Of a DNA stretch of 64,000 bases, positions 45,708-54,734 are shown one piece after another; positions within the stretch are counted from its first letter, which is position 1; every line of letters begins with the position of its first letter. The DNA lies in the NCBI GenBank assembly GCA_022841375.1, contig JALHRQ010000007.1, forward strand, positions 1 to 64,000. Direction: 5' to 3'. Origin of the DNA: Burkholderiales bacterium. GTDB taxonomy: Bacteria > Pseudomonadota > Gammaproteobacteria > Burkholderiales > SG8-41. The notes beneath the pieces are model-generated. The model saw only the letters and a list, made by a program, of their open reading frames with translations, searched no databases and had not been told where the DNA came from. A program made the position numbers and the translations under genes.

Positions 45708-46409
45708 ATGACCATAATCGCCGAGAACTTGCAAGCCGTACACGACCGCATCCGGCGGGCTGCAGCTGCTGCGCATCGCTCGGCGGAAGACATTCGGCTG
45801 CTCGCAGTCAGCAAAACTTTCGACGCCTCAGCGATTAACGCTGCATGGCAGGCCGGACAACGTGCATTCGGCGAGAATTTCGTGCAGGAAGCCCTCGACA
45901 AGATCGCCGGGCTGAATGACTTCGACATCGAATGGCATTTCATCGGCCCGGTCCAGGGCAACAAGACCCGTCCGATTGCCGAACATTTCGCCTGGGTGCA
46001 CAGCATCGAACGCGAAAAAATTGCACAACGGCTCAATGACGCGCGGCCGGCCCACCTGCCGCCGCTGAACGTGCTGATCCAGGTCAATGTCAGCGGCGAG
46101 TCCAGCAAGAGCGGCGTCGCCCCCGGCCAGGAGCGTGCGCTCGCCGCGATGATTCGCACCCTGCCGCGACTGCGCCTGCGCGGCCTGATGGCCATCCCGG
46201 AACCGACACCGGATGCCACCTTGCAACGCCGGCGTTTTGCGTTGTTACAAAGCCTGCAGCAGGAATTACAGTCTGATGACAGCAGCGCGAATACGCTGTC
46301 GATGGGCATGTCCGACGATCTTGAAGCGGCCATTGCCGAGGGTTCAACGATGGTACGGATCGGCACCGCCATATTCGGTTCGCGGAAAGCAGTGAAAAGC
46401 GGCCACTGA
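45708..46409 (+). CDS. yggS: YggS family pyridoxal phosphate homeostasis protein
   Basis: A 233-residue PLP-binding alanine-racemase-fold protein (YggS/PROSC). It has the PLP lysine in LLAVSKTF (K36), FGENFVQEALDKI, EWHFIGPVQGNK and LSMGMSDDLEAAIAEGSTMVRIGTAIFG. It balances free PLP in the cell and is monomeric without known catalysis. ATG 45708 gives the family length; a frame extension to 45663 is not conserved. It leads the operon-like series with proC, yggT and DUF167. Confidence 0.95.
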   Translation: MTIIAENLQAVHDRIRRAAAAAHRSAEDIRLLAVSKTFDASAINAAWQAGQRAFGENFVQEALDKIAGLNDFDIEWHFIGPVQGNKTRPIAEHFAWVHSIEREKIAQRLNDARPAHLPPLNVLIQVNVSGESSKSGVAPGQERALAAMIRTLPRLRLRGLMAIPEPTPDATLQRRRFALLQSLQQELQSDDSSANTLSMGMSDDLEAAIAEGSTMVRIGTAIFGSRKAVKSGH

Positions 46410-46494
46410 ACCGTATAATGTGGCGAGCGGGTTTGCGGCCGCTTCCGGGAATCCGCAGTCACTTCAGTCACCTTTCGCGTCACTGCTTCAACAC

Positions 46495-47307
46495 ATGAAC
46501 ATCCTTTTCATCGGCGGCGGCAATATGGCGGCCGCGATTATCGGCGGCCTGGTGGCCAAAGGCTGGCCGACCGCTGCCATTCACGCCGTCGATGTGCTGC
46601 CGGAAGCCCTGAAACGGCTGGAGCAGCAATTCGGTATCCGCACGTCAACAGACGGCGCTGCGGCTGCGCAAAATGCCGATTGCATCGTGCTCGCGGTCAA
46701 ACCCCAGCAGTTGCGGGAAGTCGCGCGCAACCTCGCGCCCGCGGTCTGCGGCAAGCTGGTGATCAGCATCGCCGCCGGCATCCGCGGCGCCGACCTCACC
46801 CGCTGGCTGGGACCCGCGGCACGCATCGTGCGGGCGATGCCCAACACACCGGCACTGGTCGCCGCCGGCATCACCGGATTGCATGCAATGCCCGGCGTCT
46901 CCGCAACACAGCGGCAGGACGCGGAGCGCATACTCGCTGCAGTCGGTGCCACGTTCTGGGTTGAAACGGAACGCGACCTCGACGCCGTAACTGCCGTATC
47001 CGGCAGCGGGCCCGCCTACGTGTTTTATTTCATTGAAGCCCTGGAACAGGCGGCGCTGGAACTGGGCCTCCCTGCAGAAGCGGCGCGGCAGAGTGCGCTC
47101 GCCACATTCGCCGGCGCGGTCAAACTAGCGCTTGCGGACAATACCGGTCCGGCCACGCTGCGCGCCCGTGTCACATCCAAGGGCGGAACCACGGAGCGCG
47201 CCATCGCCATGCTCGACGATGCCGCAGTCAAAGCGGCGTTTGTGCGCGCAGTGCGTGGCGCCGCCGAACGCGCTGCCGAACTCGGTGACCAACTGGGCAA
47301 GGATTAG
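46495..47307 (+). CDS. proC: Pyrroline-5-carboxylate reductase
   Basis: A 270-residue enzyme for the last step of proline synthesis, reducing pyrroline-5-carboxylate with NAD(P)H. The N-terminal ILFIGGGNMAAAIIGGL is the dinucleotide-binding loop; VRAMPNTPALVAAGITGL and SGSGPAYVFYFIEAL are family signatures. ATG 46495 starts the conserved region; the open frame runs further upstream. TATAAT at 46414-46419, inside the yggS tail, might be a -10 for it. Confidence 0.96.
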   Translation: MNILFIGGGNMAAAIIGGLVAKGWPTAAIHAVDVLPEALKRLEQQFGIRTSTDGAAAAQNADCIVLAVKPQQLREVARNLAPAVCGKLVISIAAGIRGADLTRWLGPAARIVRAMPNTPALVAAGITGLHAMPGVSATQRQDAERILAAVGATFWVETERDLDAVTAVSGSGPAYVFYFIEALEQAALELGLPAEAARQSALATFAGAVKLALADNTGPATLRARVTSKGGTTERAIAMLDDAAVKAAFVRAVRGAAERAAELGDQLGKD

Positions 47308-47329
47308 GGGACTGGGAGCGCCGGACGCC

Positions 47330-47908
47330 ATGCTGGGCAATGCAATGATTTTTATCGCGCAGGTCATTTTTGGCCTGCTCACGCTGACGCTGTTGCTGCG
47401 TTTTTATTTGCAGTGGGTGCGCGCGCCCTATCGCAATCCGCTGGCGGATTTCGTCAACGCCCTCACTGATTTTATGGTGCGTCCGGCGCGCCGCGTGCTG
47501 CCCGGGTTGTGGGGCATCGACTTGCCGACGCTGCTGCTGGCGTGGCTGATGCAATTGCTCGAGTGGTTGATCGTACTGCAACTGCGCGGTTTCCGCTTCG
47601 GCGCCGAAGTCGGCATGGCGCTCGTCGGCATCGCCGCCGTGGCCGCTGTGGCTGTGGCGCAAATGCTGGTCTACATCGTGCTGTTTTCGACGCTGCTGCA
47701 GGCGGTGCTGTCATGGATCAATCCCGGCAGTCCGATCGCACCCTTGCTGGATGCCATGACGCGGCCATTCCTGCGCATGTTTCGCCAGCGTATTCCGCCG
47801 ATCGGCAATGTCGATCTGTCGCCGCTGTTCCTGATGGTGACCTGTCAGCTGTTGCTGATGTTGCCGATTGCCTGGCTGGAAGGTGCGGCACTGCGCCTGT
47901 TGAGATGA
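47330..47908 (+). CDS. yggT: YggT family integral membrane protein
   Basis: A 192-residue membrane protein with two copies of the YGGT helical hairpin, at about 5-95 and 100-190. The repeats read FYLQWVRAPYRNPLADFVNAL...RPARRVLPG and SWINPGSPIAPLLDAMTRPFLRMFRQRIPP. Its role is unclear; relatives affect osmotic tolerance and cell division. ATG 47330 is used; a second ATG five codons on is possible. The DUF167 start overlaps its stop (ATGA). Confidence 0.92.
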   Translation: MLGNAMIFIAQVIFGLLTLTLLLRFYLQWVRAPYRNPLADFVNALTDFMVRPARRVLPGLWGIDLPTLLLAWLMQLLEWLIVLQLRGFRFGAEVGMALVGIAAVAAVAVAQMLVYIVLFSTLLQAVLSWINPGSPIAPLLDAMTRPFLRMFRQRIPPIGNVDLSPLFLMVTCQLLLMLPIAWLEGAALRLLR

Positions 47909-48213
47909 ACGACGGGTGGCTTCGCTATCAGGCGAAGACCGCGCGTCTGACGCTGCAGATTCACGCCCAGCCCAATGCCAAAACCACCGGCGCCGCCGGT
48001 TTGCACGGGGACGCGTTGAAAGTGCGTATCGCAGCGCCAGCTGTGGATGACAAGGCGAACACCGTGCTCCTTGCCTGGCTTGCAGCAGAGCTGCAATTGC
48101 CGCGCAACACCTTGAAAATCCGTTCTGGCGCGACTTCGCGGCGCAAGGTTGTCGAAATTGAGCCAGCGGATGCCGCCGTCGCGTCACGGGCTGCACGTCT
48201 CGCCGACGTATAA
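47905..48213 (+). CDS. yggU: DUF167 (YggU/UPF0235) family protein
   Basis: A 102-residue UPF0235 protein with the core LTLQIHAQPNAKTTGAAGLHGDALKVRIAAP, AVDDKANTVLLAWLA and VEIEPADAA regions. The fold is known, but not the function. It is coupled to yggT by a four-base overlap, the common arrangement. Confidence 0.93.
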   Translation: MNDGWLRYQAKTARLTLQIHAQPNAKTTGAAGLHGDALKVRIAAPAVDDKANTVLLAWLAAELQLPRNTLKIRSGATSRRKVVEIEPADAAVASRAARLADV

Positions 48214-48230
48214 GCCTGCGCGACCGGCCG

Positions 48231-49685
48231 TTAACGGTCCTCTTCGGGACCGCCTTTGCTCACCCGCCAGGCCCGCACCAAAAGCGTCAATCCGATCCAC
48301 AAGGCGAGCAGGGCCAGCGGAACCGTCACTGCCAGGGGCATCAGCAGCGCGATGACTGCGAACCCGAGAAAACCCATTGCAACGCTGAACATCAGTCCGG
48401 ATTCGGCCGGGCCGAGCATGCGCCGGTTGCTGAACGCAGCGCCCACGGTGTTGCCGATGCGCAGCGCGCCGGCGGCGGCACGGGAAGCACGGCCGCCGGA
48501 TCCGGCCGCACTGCGCGGCCTGACCAGAGGCCGGGAACGGCTCACGCGATGCTTGGGTCCGAGCACGATTTCCGTGGCATTGCCAAGATCATCTTCATAC
48601 ATCTGCTGCATCACCCGCGCGCATCCCTGGTCCTCGATGGCGATGTCGAGTTCGTAATTGCCGATCCAGCTGGCGATGTTCAGATTGGTGGAACCGACCC
48701 GCGCCCAGCGACCATCGGCAACCGCGGTCTTGGCGTGCAGCATGGCGCCGTTCCACTCGAACACCCGGATGCCGGCTTCGAGCAACGGTCGATAGCCCGA
48801 CCGTGAGACCTGGCCGAAAAAAGGGATGTCACTGGTGCCTGGCACCAGCAGCCGCACATCGACGCCGTCATGGGCCGCGGCCCGTAATGCCTGCACATAG
48901 GGCGCGATGCCGACGAAATAGGCATCGGTCAGCCACAAGGTCTCGCGCGCCAGTGCGGCAATCATCTGGTCAAGGCGGTACAGTCCGGCGAGATTGGGTT
49001 CGGTCGCCAGCACGCGCAGCATGACGTCGCCGGCGGACGCGGCCGTGACCGGCACCACATCAAGCGCCCCTTCCCCGTTCGCCGCCCAGGTCTGGGCAAA
49101 CGCCCGTTCAATATCGGCAACCACAGGGCCGCGGATTTCGATCCCGGTATCTCGCCACGGCGCAATGCCGCGCTGCGGATCGCCGCTCCACTTGTCGCTG
49201 ACACACAAACCGGAGACATAACCTATCTCGCTGTCCACGGCGACCATCTTTCGATGATCCCGCGTCAGCCAGCCAAACGGGCTGTCGAATCGCGGCTTGT
49301 TGAAACAACGGACCTGCCCGCCGGCTTCGATCAACGGCTGCAGCATGCCGTGCGTGCCGACACCGAGTGCGCCCATCCAGTCGTAGATCAAGCGGATGGC
49401 CACTCCCGCGCGCGCACGCTCTGACATCGCGGCAATGAATTTGCGGCCGATGGTGTCGTCGGTGAGGATGTAGTTTTCGAACAATACTGAACGCCGGGCG
49501 CCTGCGATTGCAGACAGCCAAGCGGGATAGTTTTCGCCGGCATCGCGCAATACGTTGACCGCGTTGCCGCCGACCAGCGGTGCACCAGCCGCACGTGCGA
49601 ACATCTGTTCGGCGACCAGCCGCAATTCTGCGCCGGCGCGCGGCAAGGCTCTGTTGCGGGCCTGCAGTGGTGCAGAATGGGTCAT
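48231..49685 (-). CDS. Cardiolipin synthase-like phospholipase D family protein
   Basis: A 484-residue PLD-superfamily protein with two HKD motifs, HRKMVAVD (H144) and HAKTAVADG followed by GSTN (H317). These catalyse phosphatidyl transfer in cardiolipin synthesis (ClsB-like). Unlike ClsA it has no N-terminal helices; instead two to three hydrophobic segments lie near the C-terminus (about 425-475), an unusual position. It is convergent with DUF167 and follows rng on the same strand. ClsB/ClsC assignment is uncertain. Confidence 0.85.
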   Translation of the reverse strand: MTHSAPLQARNRALPRAGAELRLVAEQMFARAAGAPLVGGNAVNVLRDAGENYPAWLSAIAGARRSVLFENYILTDDTIGRKFIAAMSERARAGVAIRLIYDWMGALGVGTHGMLQPLIEAGGQVRCFNKPRFDSPFGWLTRDHRKMVAVDSEIGYVSGLCVSDKWSGDPQRGIAPWRDTGIEIRGPVVADIERAFAQTWAANGEGALDVVPVTAASAGDVMLRVLATEPNLAGLYRLDQMIAALARETLWLTDAYFVGIAPYVQALRAAAHDGVDVRLLVPGTSDIPFFGQVSRSGYRPLLEAGIRVFEWNGAMLHAKTAVADGRWARVGSTNLNIASWIGNYELDIAIEDQGCARVMQQMYEDDLGNATEIVLGPKHRVSRSRPLVRPRSAAGSGGRASRAAAGALRIGNTVGAAFSNRRMLGPAESGLMFSVAMGFLGFAVIALLMPLAVTVPLALLALWIGLTLLVRAWRVSKGGPEEDR

Positions 49686-49713
49686 GGCTCGCCTTGGACC
49701 GGTAAGAATCCCG

Positions 49714-51168
49714 TTACATCAGAACGATGTCGAACTGTTCCTGATTGTAGGCTGACTCCACCTGCAGCGAAATCGGCTTGCCGATGAAATCCGAAAGCAT
49801 CGCCAGATTGTGCGATTCTTCGTCGAGAAACATGTCGACGACCTGTTGCGAAGCAAGGATGCGGTATTCGCGGGCCTCAAACTGCCGCGACTCACGCAGC
49901 AATTCACGCAACACTTCGTAACACACCGTCTGCGCGGTTTTCAGCGCGCCACGGCCCGCGCAGGTCGGGCACGGTTCGCACAGGATATGCGCAAGGCTCT
50001 CGCGGGTGCGTTTGCGCGTCATCTCCACCAGGCCGAGCTGGGTGAAACCGTTGATGGTCATCCGCGTGCGATCCCGCGCCAGTGCCTTGCGGAACTCGTT
50101 GAGCACGGCGTTGCGGTGCTCTTCGGTGTCCATGTCGATGAAATCAATGATCACGATGCCACCGAGATTGCGCAGTCGCAACTGGCGCGCGATGACCTGC
50201 GACGCCTCCAGATTGGTCTTGAATATCGTATCGTCAAAAGTGCGCCCGCCGACGAAACCCCCGGTGTTGACGTCGATCGTGGTAAGCGCCTCGGTCTGAT
50301 CAATGATCAGGTAACCGCCGGATTTCAGATCGACCCGCCGCGCCAGCGCACGCTCGATGTCATCCTCGACATTGTGCAGATCGAACAGCGGTCGTTCACC
50401 CTGGTAGTGGGCCAGTCGCGGCACCACGTTCGGCGTGAACTGCCGGGCGAAATGACTCATCGCCAGGTGCGTCTCGTTGGAATCGACGTAGATGCGTCCG
50501 GTGTCCTCATGCGCAAAATCACGCAGCACGCGCATGCTGAGATTAAGGTCCTGATAAAGCAACGCCAGCGGCGGCGCCCTGCGTGCCTGCTCCTGGATGT
50601 CGTGCCAGTGCTTGCGCAAATATTCGACGTCGGACGCCAGCTCGCGGTCGGATGCGGCTTCAGCCATCGTGCGGATGATGAATCCGCCCTTCTCGTCAGC
50701 CGGCATCAGCTGCTGCAGCTTCTCCCGCAAATGCACGCGCTCTTCTTCATCCTCGATGCGCTGCGAAATGCCGATATGCGAGTCTTGCGGCAAATACACC
50801 AGCAGCCGCCCGGCGATGCTGATCTGCGTCGACAGGCGAGCGCCTTTGGTGCCGATCGGATCCTTGACTACCTGCACCATCAGGCTTTGGCCTTCGTTGA
50901 GCAGCCGCTCGATCGGCAGGCCAGGCTCGCCATTGACACGGTTGCCCCAGATGTCGGCGACGTGAAGGAAAGCCGCGCGCTCGCCGCCGATGTCGACAAA
51001 GGCCGACTGCATGCCGGGCAGCACGCGCACGACCTTGCCCATGTAAATGTTGCCGACAAAACCACGCGCCGAAGCGCGCTCGATGTGCAGTTCCTGGGTC
51101 ACCCCGTGCTCGATGACGGCAACACGGGTTTCCTGCGGCGTGACGTTGATCAGGATGTCTTCACTCAT
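49714..51168 (-). CDS. rng: Ribonuclease G
   Basis: A 484-residue RNase E/G family endoribonuclease that matures the 5' end of 16S rRNA and decays mRNAs. An N-terminal S1 domain (about 35-125) is followed by the catalytic DNase I-like region with [13 protein letters not shown] and IVIIDFIDM carrying the Mg2+ aspartates, then the Zn-link CPTCAGRG. Length and lack of a C-terminal scaffold mark RNase G rather than E. Its start overlaps the maf stop by four bases (ATGA). Confidence 0.95.
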   Translation of the reverse strand: MSEDILINVTPQETRVAVIEHGVTQELHIERASARGFVGNIYMGKVVRVLPGMQSAFVDIGGERAAFLHVADIWGNRVNGEPGLPIERLLNEGQSLMVQVVKDPIGTKGARLSTQISIAGRLLVYLPQDSHIGISQRIEDEEERVHLREKLQQLMPADEKGGFIIRTMAEAASDRELASDVEYLRKHWHDIQEQARRAPPLALLYQDLNLSMRVLRDFAHEDTGRIYVDSNETHLAMSHFARQFTPNVVPRLAHYQGERPLFDLHNVEDDIERALARRVDLKSGGYLIIDQTEALTTIDVNTGGFVGGRTFDDTIFKTNLEASQVIARQLRLRNLGGIVIIDFIDMDTEEHRNAVLNEFRKALARDRTRMTINGFTQLGLVEMTRKRTRESLAHILCEPCPTCAGRGALKTAQTVCYEVLRELLRESRQFEAREYRILASQQVVDMFLDEESHNLAMLSDFIGKPISLQVESAYNQEQFDIVLM

Positions 51169-51788
51169 GGCACGACAATGCCGTAGCTGCGCAGCAGCTC
51201 TGCGGTCTCTGCGAGGGGAAGGCCCATGATACCGGAATAGCTGCCGTCGATCCGGGTGATAAATGCGGCGGCCTGGCCCTGCACCGCATAAGCGCCGGCC
51301 TTGTCATACGGTTCACCGGTGGCGACATAACGGCGTATTTCTGCAGCATCGAGCGTGCGAAACCATACCTGCGATTCCGAAGCGCGGGTCTCCAGCCGGT
51401 CCTCTGATGCGACCGCAATAGCCGTCAGCACGCGATGCATCCGCCCGGCGAGCCGGCCCAGCATGACCACAGCATCGTCGGCGTTTGCCGGTTTGCCGAG
51501 AATTTCGTCGTCGCAGACAACGGTGGTATCAGCCGCCAGCACCGGTCGCGGAATGATGCGGCGCGCAGCAACGATTCGGGCCGCGGCAAGCGCCTTGTCG
51601 CCGGCCACCCGCAGCACATAATTATCGGCGCGCTCTCCCGCATGTGGCGTCTCGTCAACGTCGGCACTGCGCCCCGCACCCTCGCGCAACGGAATCAGTT
51701 CAAACGTCACGCCAATCTGGCGCAGCAGTTCGCGCCGCCGTGGACTGCGCGAAGCCAGATAGATAGCCCTGTCGTTCATCGGTGGCAT
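51165..51788 (-). CDS. maf: Maf family nucleotide pyrophosphatase
   Basis: A 207-residue Maf/YhdE-type nucleoside triphosphate pyrophosphatase, with [12 protein letters not shown] at the N-terminus (the SxSPRR phosphate loop), [18 protein letters not shown] and the [11 protein letters not shown] end. It hydrolyses dTTP/UTP or modified nucleotides; the YhdE versus YceF subfamily is not decided by eye. Another ATG lies three codons downstream. Part of the nadD-rsfS-rlmH-maf-rng unit. Confidence 0.94.
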   Translation of the reverse strand: MPPMNDRAIYLASRSPRRRELLRQIGVTFELIPLREGAGRSADVDETPHAGERADNYVLRVAGDKALAAARIVAARRIIPRPVLAADTTVVCDDEILGKPANADDAVVMLGRLAGRMHRVLTAIAVASEDRLETRASESQVWFRTLDAAEIRRYVATGEPYDKAGAYAVQGQAAAFITRIDGSYSGIMGLPLAETAELLRSYGIVVP

Positions 51789-51800
51789 TCTTCCCGTATA

Positions 51801-52274
51801 TCAGTCGCGGTGATAAGGATGACCGGCAATCAGCGATGACGCGCGGTAGAGCTGTTCGGCCAGTACCACGCGCACCAGGCCATGCGGGAGCGTCAGCGGC
51901 GACAACGACCACAGCAGGTCGGCGCGCGACTTGACGCTGTCGTCCAGACCGTCGGCGCCGCCGATGATGAAGGCAATATCGCGGCCATCGTTGCGCCAGC
52001 GCTGGAGATGATCCGCGAGGGCGCGGGTCGGAAAGCTGCGGCCATGTTCGTCGAGCGCCACCCGCAACGCGCCCTGCGGCAGTGCGGCGTTTATGCGCTC
52101 AGCCTCGGTCTGCAGCCAGCGCGCAGTGTCACCGGCTGCGCTGCTGCGCTGTGCGGGTTTTAGTTCTTTCAGTTGTAGCGGCATTTCGCGCGGCAGACGT
52201 TTCGCATATTCCTCGAACGCCGCGTTCACCCACGTCGGCATGCGATGACCGATCGCGAGTATGGCCAGCTTCAC
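51801..52274 (-). CDS. rlmH: 23S rRNA pseudouridine-1915 N3-methyltransferase RlmH
   Basis: A 157-residue SPOUT methyltransferase, with the start LAILAIGHRMP, ALDEHGRSFPTRALADHL (knot), FIIGGADGLDD and SLSPLTLPHGLVRVVLAEQLYRA, which is the conserved C-terminus. It methylates pseudouridine 1915 of 23S rRNA on the 70S ribosome. The start is GTG 52274, overlapping the rsfS stop as GTGA and giving the canonical length; the longer frame is antisense overlap with rsfS. Confidence 0.96.
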   Translation of the reverse strand: MKLAILAIGHRMPTWVNAAFEEYAKRLPREMPLQLKELKPAQRSSAAGDTARWLQTEAERINAALPQGALRVALDEHGRSFPTRALADHLQRWRNDGRDIAFIIGGADGLDDSVKSRADLLWSLSPLTLPHGLVRVVLAEQLYRASSLIAGHPYHRD

Positions 52275-52678
52275 TTCGTGCTGCGGCTCGCTGTTTTGGC
52301 GGCCGGCAGCTTGCGGGCTGCGGTTTTTCGGGTCGGGGTTTTTCTGGGTTTGGGCTGCGAAGTGCCCCAAATCTCTTCGAGATTGTAGTACTGGCGGATC
52401 GCCGGCTGCATCACATGCACAATCACCGCGCCAAGGTCGACCAGTACCCACTCCCCGGTCTGTTCACCTTCCGTGCTCAATATGCTGCCGCCGGCTTTTT
52501 TGACTTCTTCGCAGACGTTGTTGGCCAGCGCGCGCAGTTGCCGGTTGGAGTCCCCACTGACAATGATGACCTTGTCGAACAGGGCGGTCATTTTCTTGAC
52601 GTTGAATACAACAATGTCGCGCCCCTTGATGTCTTCGAGGGCGGCGACGGCGATTTTGGCGAGTTTTTCAGGTCCCAT
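52271..52678 (-). CDS. rsfS: Ribosome silencing factor RsfS
   Basis: A 135-residue protein. The RsfS domain (about 1-105) has GRDIVVFNVKKMTALFDKVIIVSGDSNRQ and EWVLVDLGAVIVHVMQP. It binds L14 and blocks subunit joining in starvation. A C-terminal extension of about 30 residues is rich in Lys, Arg, Thr and Ala, beyond the domain; such basic tails are known in some betaproteobacterial members. Its ATG shares one base with the nadD stop (TGATG). Confidence 0.95.
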   Translation of the reverse strand: MGPEKLAKIAVAALEDIKGRDIVVFNVKKMTALFDKVIIVSGDSNRQLRALANNVCEEVKKAGGSILSTEGEQTGEWVLVDLGAVIVHVMQPAIRQYYNLEEIWGTSQPKPRKTPTRKTAARKLPAAKTASRSTK

Positions 52679-53337
52679 CAGTTTCCATTATACAAGCTAT
52701 GTTCTTGAATATATTTAATAATTTGATCCGGAAGCAAATAACGCGGATTGGATCCCGCACGCATCGCATCACGGATCAATGTCGCCGAGATATCCAGCGC
52801 GGCAATCGGCACCACCACAATACCGCCGGCAGAAGCCGTATGCACGCCCAGTGGCTGACGCATCAACCTTGCGTTGTATTCCGCCGCCAGCGGTTGCGGC
52901 ATGCGCGACTGCCAGGTGTCGACCGGAAAACCGGGACGATAGGCCACGGCAACATGCGCCAGCGTAAACAGCTGGTGCCAGCGGCTCCACGTCGCCAGTT
53001 CGAGAAAGGCGTCGGCGCCCAGCAGCAACACCAGCGATTGTGCAGGGCCGAGTTCGGCGCGCATGGCCGTCAGTGTATCGACCGTATAACCTGGTCCCGA
53101 CCGCAACGTTTCGTGGGGATCGACGGTGAACAGCGAATTTCCGGTAACGCCCAGTTGCACCATTGCCAGCCGATCCTCGGCCGGCGCGCCCGGCGAAGAG
53201 CGGTGTGGCGGCGTGCCGCTGGGCATAAAACGCACCTCGGCGAGCCGCAGTTTATCCGCCACTTCCTGCGCGAGCCGCAGATGCCCGTAATGGATGGGGT
53301 CGAACGTGCCGCCCAGGATGCCGATCGGGGCGGCCAT
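52678..53337 (-). CDS. nadD: Nicotinate-nucleotide adenylyltransferase NadD
   Basis: A 219-residue adenylyltransferase that makes nicotinic acid adenine dinucleotide in NAD synthesis. It shows GGTFDPIHYGHLRLA (nucleotide-binding T/HxGH), LLGADAFLELATWSRW and ISATLIRDAMRAG (the ISxTxxR motif). It heads the five-gene translation-related unit that ends with rng. Confidence 0.96.
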   Translation of the reverse strand: MAAPIGILGGTFDPIHYGHLRLAQEVADKLRLAEVRFMPSGTPPHRSSPGAPAEDRLAMVQLGVTGNSLFTVDPHETLRSGPGYTVDTLTAMRAELGPAQSLVLLLGADAFLELATWSRWHQLFTLAHVAVAYRPGFPVDTWQSRMPQPLAAEYNARLMRQPLGVHTASAGGIVVVPIAALDISATLIRDAMRAGSNPRYLLPDQIIKYIQEHSLYNGN

Positions 53338-53408
53338 TCAGCGCGGGTCGCGATGCTGCGTTACGAAGGTCAGAGGATTCAAACGGCACTCATGATTAGC
53401 ACGCAACT

Positions 53409-54716
53409 TTAAAGTACAAGCCGTCGTATATCCGACAACACGGTGGTCAGGTAAGTGCTGAAACGCGCGCCGAGTGCGCCGTCAATCACGCGGTGGTCAT
53501 AAGACAGGGACAGCGGCAACATCAGCCGCGGCACGAATTCCTTGCCGTTCCACACCGGCTTCATCACCGCCTTGCCGACGCCGAGGATCGCCACCTCCGG
53601 CGCATTGATGATCGGCGTGAAGAAGGTGCCGCCGATGCCGCCGAGGCTGGAAATCGAGAAACAGCCTCCCTGCAGGTCTGCCGGAGAAATTTTGCCGTTG
53701 CGCATGCGGCCACTGAGATCGCCCAGTTCCCTGGCGATTTCCAGCAGACCTTTTTTGTCGACGTCGCGGATTACCGGCACCACCAGCCCGCCGGGGGTGT
53801 CGACGGCAACGCCGATGTGGAAGTAATTTTTCAGCACCAGGCTTTCACCGTCGGGCGACAGTGAGGCGTTGAATTCGGGAAACTGTTTCAACGCCACCAC
53901 CGCGGCTTTCATCAGGAAGCCCAGCATGGTGAACTTGATGCCGCTTTTTTTCGCTTCCTCGGACTGCGTCTTGCGGAAAGCCTCCAGTTCGGTGATATCG
54001 GCCTCGTCATGCTGGGTGACGTGCGGAATGCTCACCCAGTTGCGATGGAGAAAACCGCCTGACAGCTTTTTGATGCGCGACAGCGGCTGCGTGGTAACCG
54101 GGCCGAATTTCGAAAAATCGACCGGCTGCATCGCCGGCAGGTTGAAGCCGAATCCGCCACCGCCTTCACTGCCGCGAGGCCGTGACAGTTCGGATTTGAC
54201 GAAGGATTGAACGTCATCCTTGACCAGGCGATCCTTGGGACCCGAGCCTTTGACGCGGGAAAGGTCGACGCCGAGTTCGCGCGCGAAGCGCCGCACCGAG
54301 GGGCTCGCATGTGCCTTGCCGAACGCAGTTTCATCCACTGCCGCGGCTGCAGGCACAGCCACCGGCGCCGGCTTCGCAGGTGACGGTGGCGTCACCGGTT
54401 GCGGCGCAGCCGCTACGGGAACAGCGGGTATCGCCGGCGCACTCGCGGCCTTGGGCGCTGCGGCCTGCGCTTCACCGCCGGGCTCGAGCATCAATACCAG
54501 CACGCCTTCCGACACTTTGTCGCCGACCTTGATGCGGATTTCCTTGACCACGCCGGCAGCCGGCGACGGCACTTCCATTGTCGCCTTGTCGGATTCGAGC
54601 GTAACCAGCGGATCTTCCGCGTTAACGGTATCGCCGGGTTTGACCAATATCTCGATCACCGGGATGTTCTTGAAATCGCCGATGTCCGGAACTTTGACTT
54701 CGATTGCATTTGCCAT
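53409..54716 (-). CDS. aceF: Pyruvate dehydrogenase E2 component, dihydrolipoamide acetyltransferase
   Basis: A 435-residue protein with a single lipoyl domain (about 5-78, lipoyl K44 in LESDKATMEVPSPA), an Ala/Pro-rich linker (about 85-130), an E3-binding domain (about 138-175, ASPSVRRFARELGVDLSRVK) and the catalytic acetyltransferase domain (about 200-435, with the catalytic His in SLSYDHRVIDGALG). E. coli AceF has three lipoyl domains; one is common in betaproteobacteria. It follows aceE by 18 bases. Confidence 0.95.
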   Translation of the reverse strand: MANAIEVKVPDIGDFKNIPVIEILVKPGDTVNAEDPLVTLESDKATMEVPSPAAGVVKEIRIKVGDKVSEGVLVLMLEPGGEAQAAAPKAASAPAIPAVPVAAAPQPVTPPSPAKPAPVAVPAAAAVDETAFGKAHASPSVRRFARELGVDLSRVKGSGPKDRLVKDDVQSFVKSELSRPRGSEGGGGFGFNLPAMQPVDFSKFGPVTTQPLSRIKKLSGGFLHRNWVSIPHVTQHDEADITELEAFRKTQSEEAKKSGIKFTMLGFLMKAAVVALKQFPEFNASLSPDGESLVLKNYFHIGVAVDTPGGLVVPVIRDVDKKGLLEIARELGDLSGRMRNGKISPADLQGGCFSISSLGGIGGTFFTPIINAPEVAILGVGKAVMKPVWNGKEFVPRLMLPLSLSYDHRVIDGALGARFSTYLTTVLSDIRRLVL

Positions 54717-54734
54717 GTGCGGGGGTCGCCTGCG

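Noticed and set aside
49810-51186. A 458-residue plus-strand frame antisense to rng
   Set aside because: rng has all catalytic and zinc-link motifs on the minus strand; this is a shadow.
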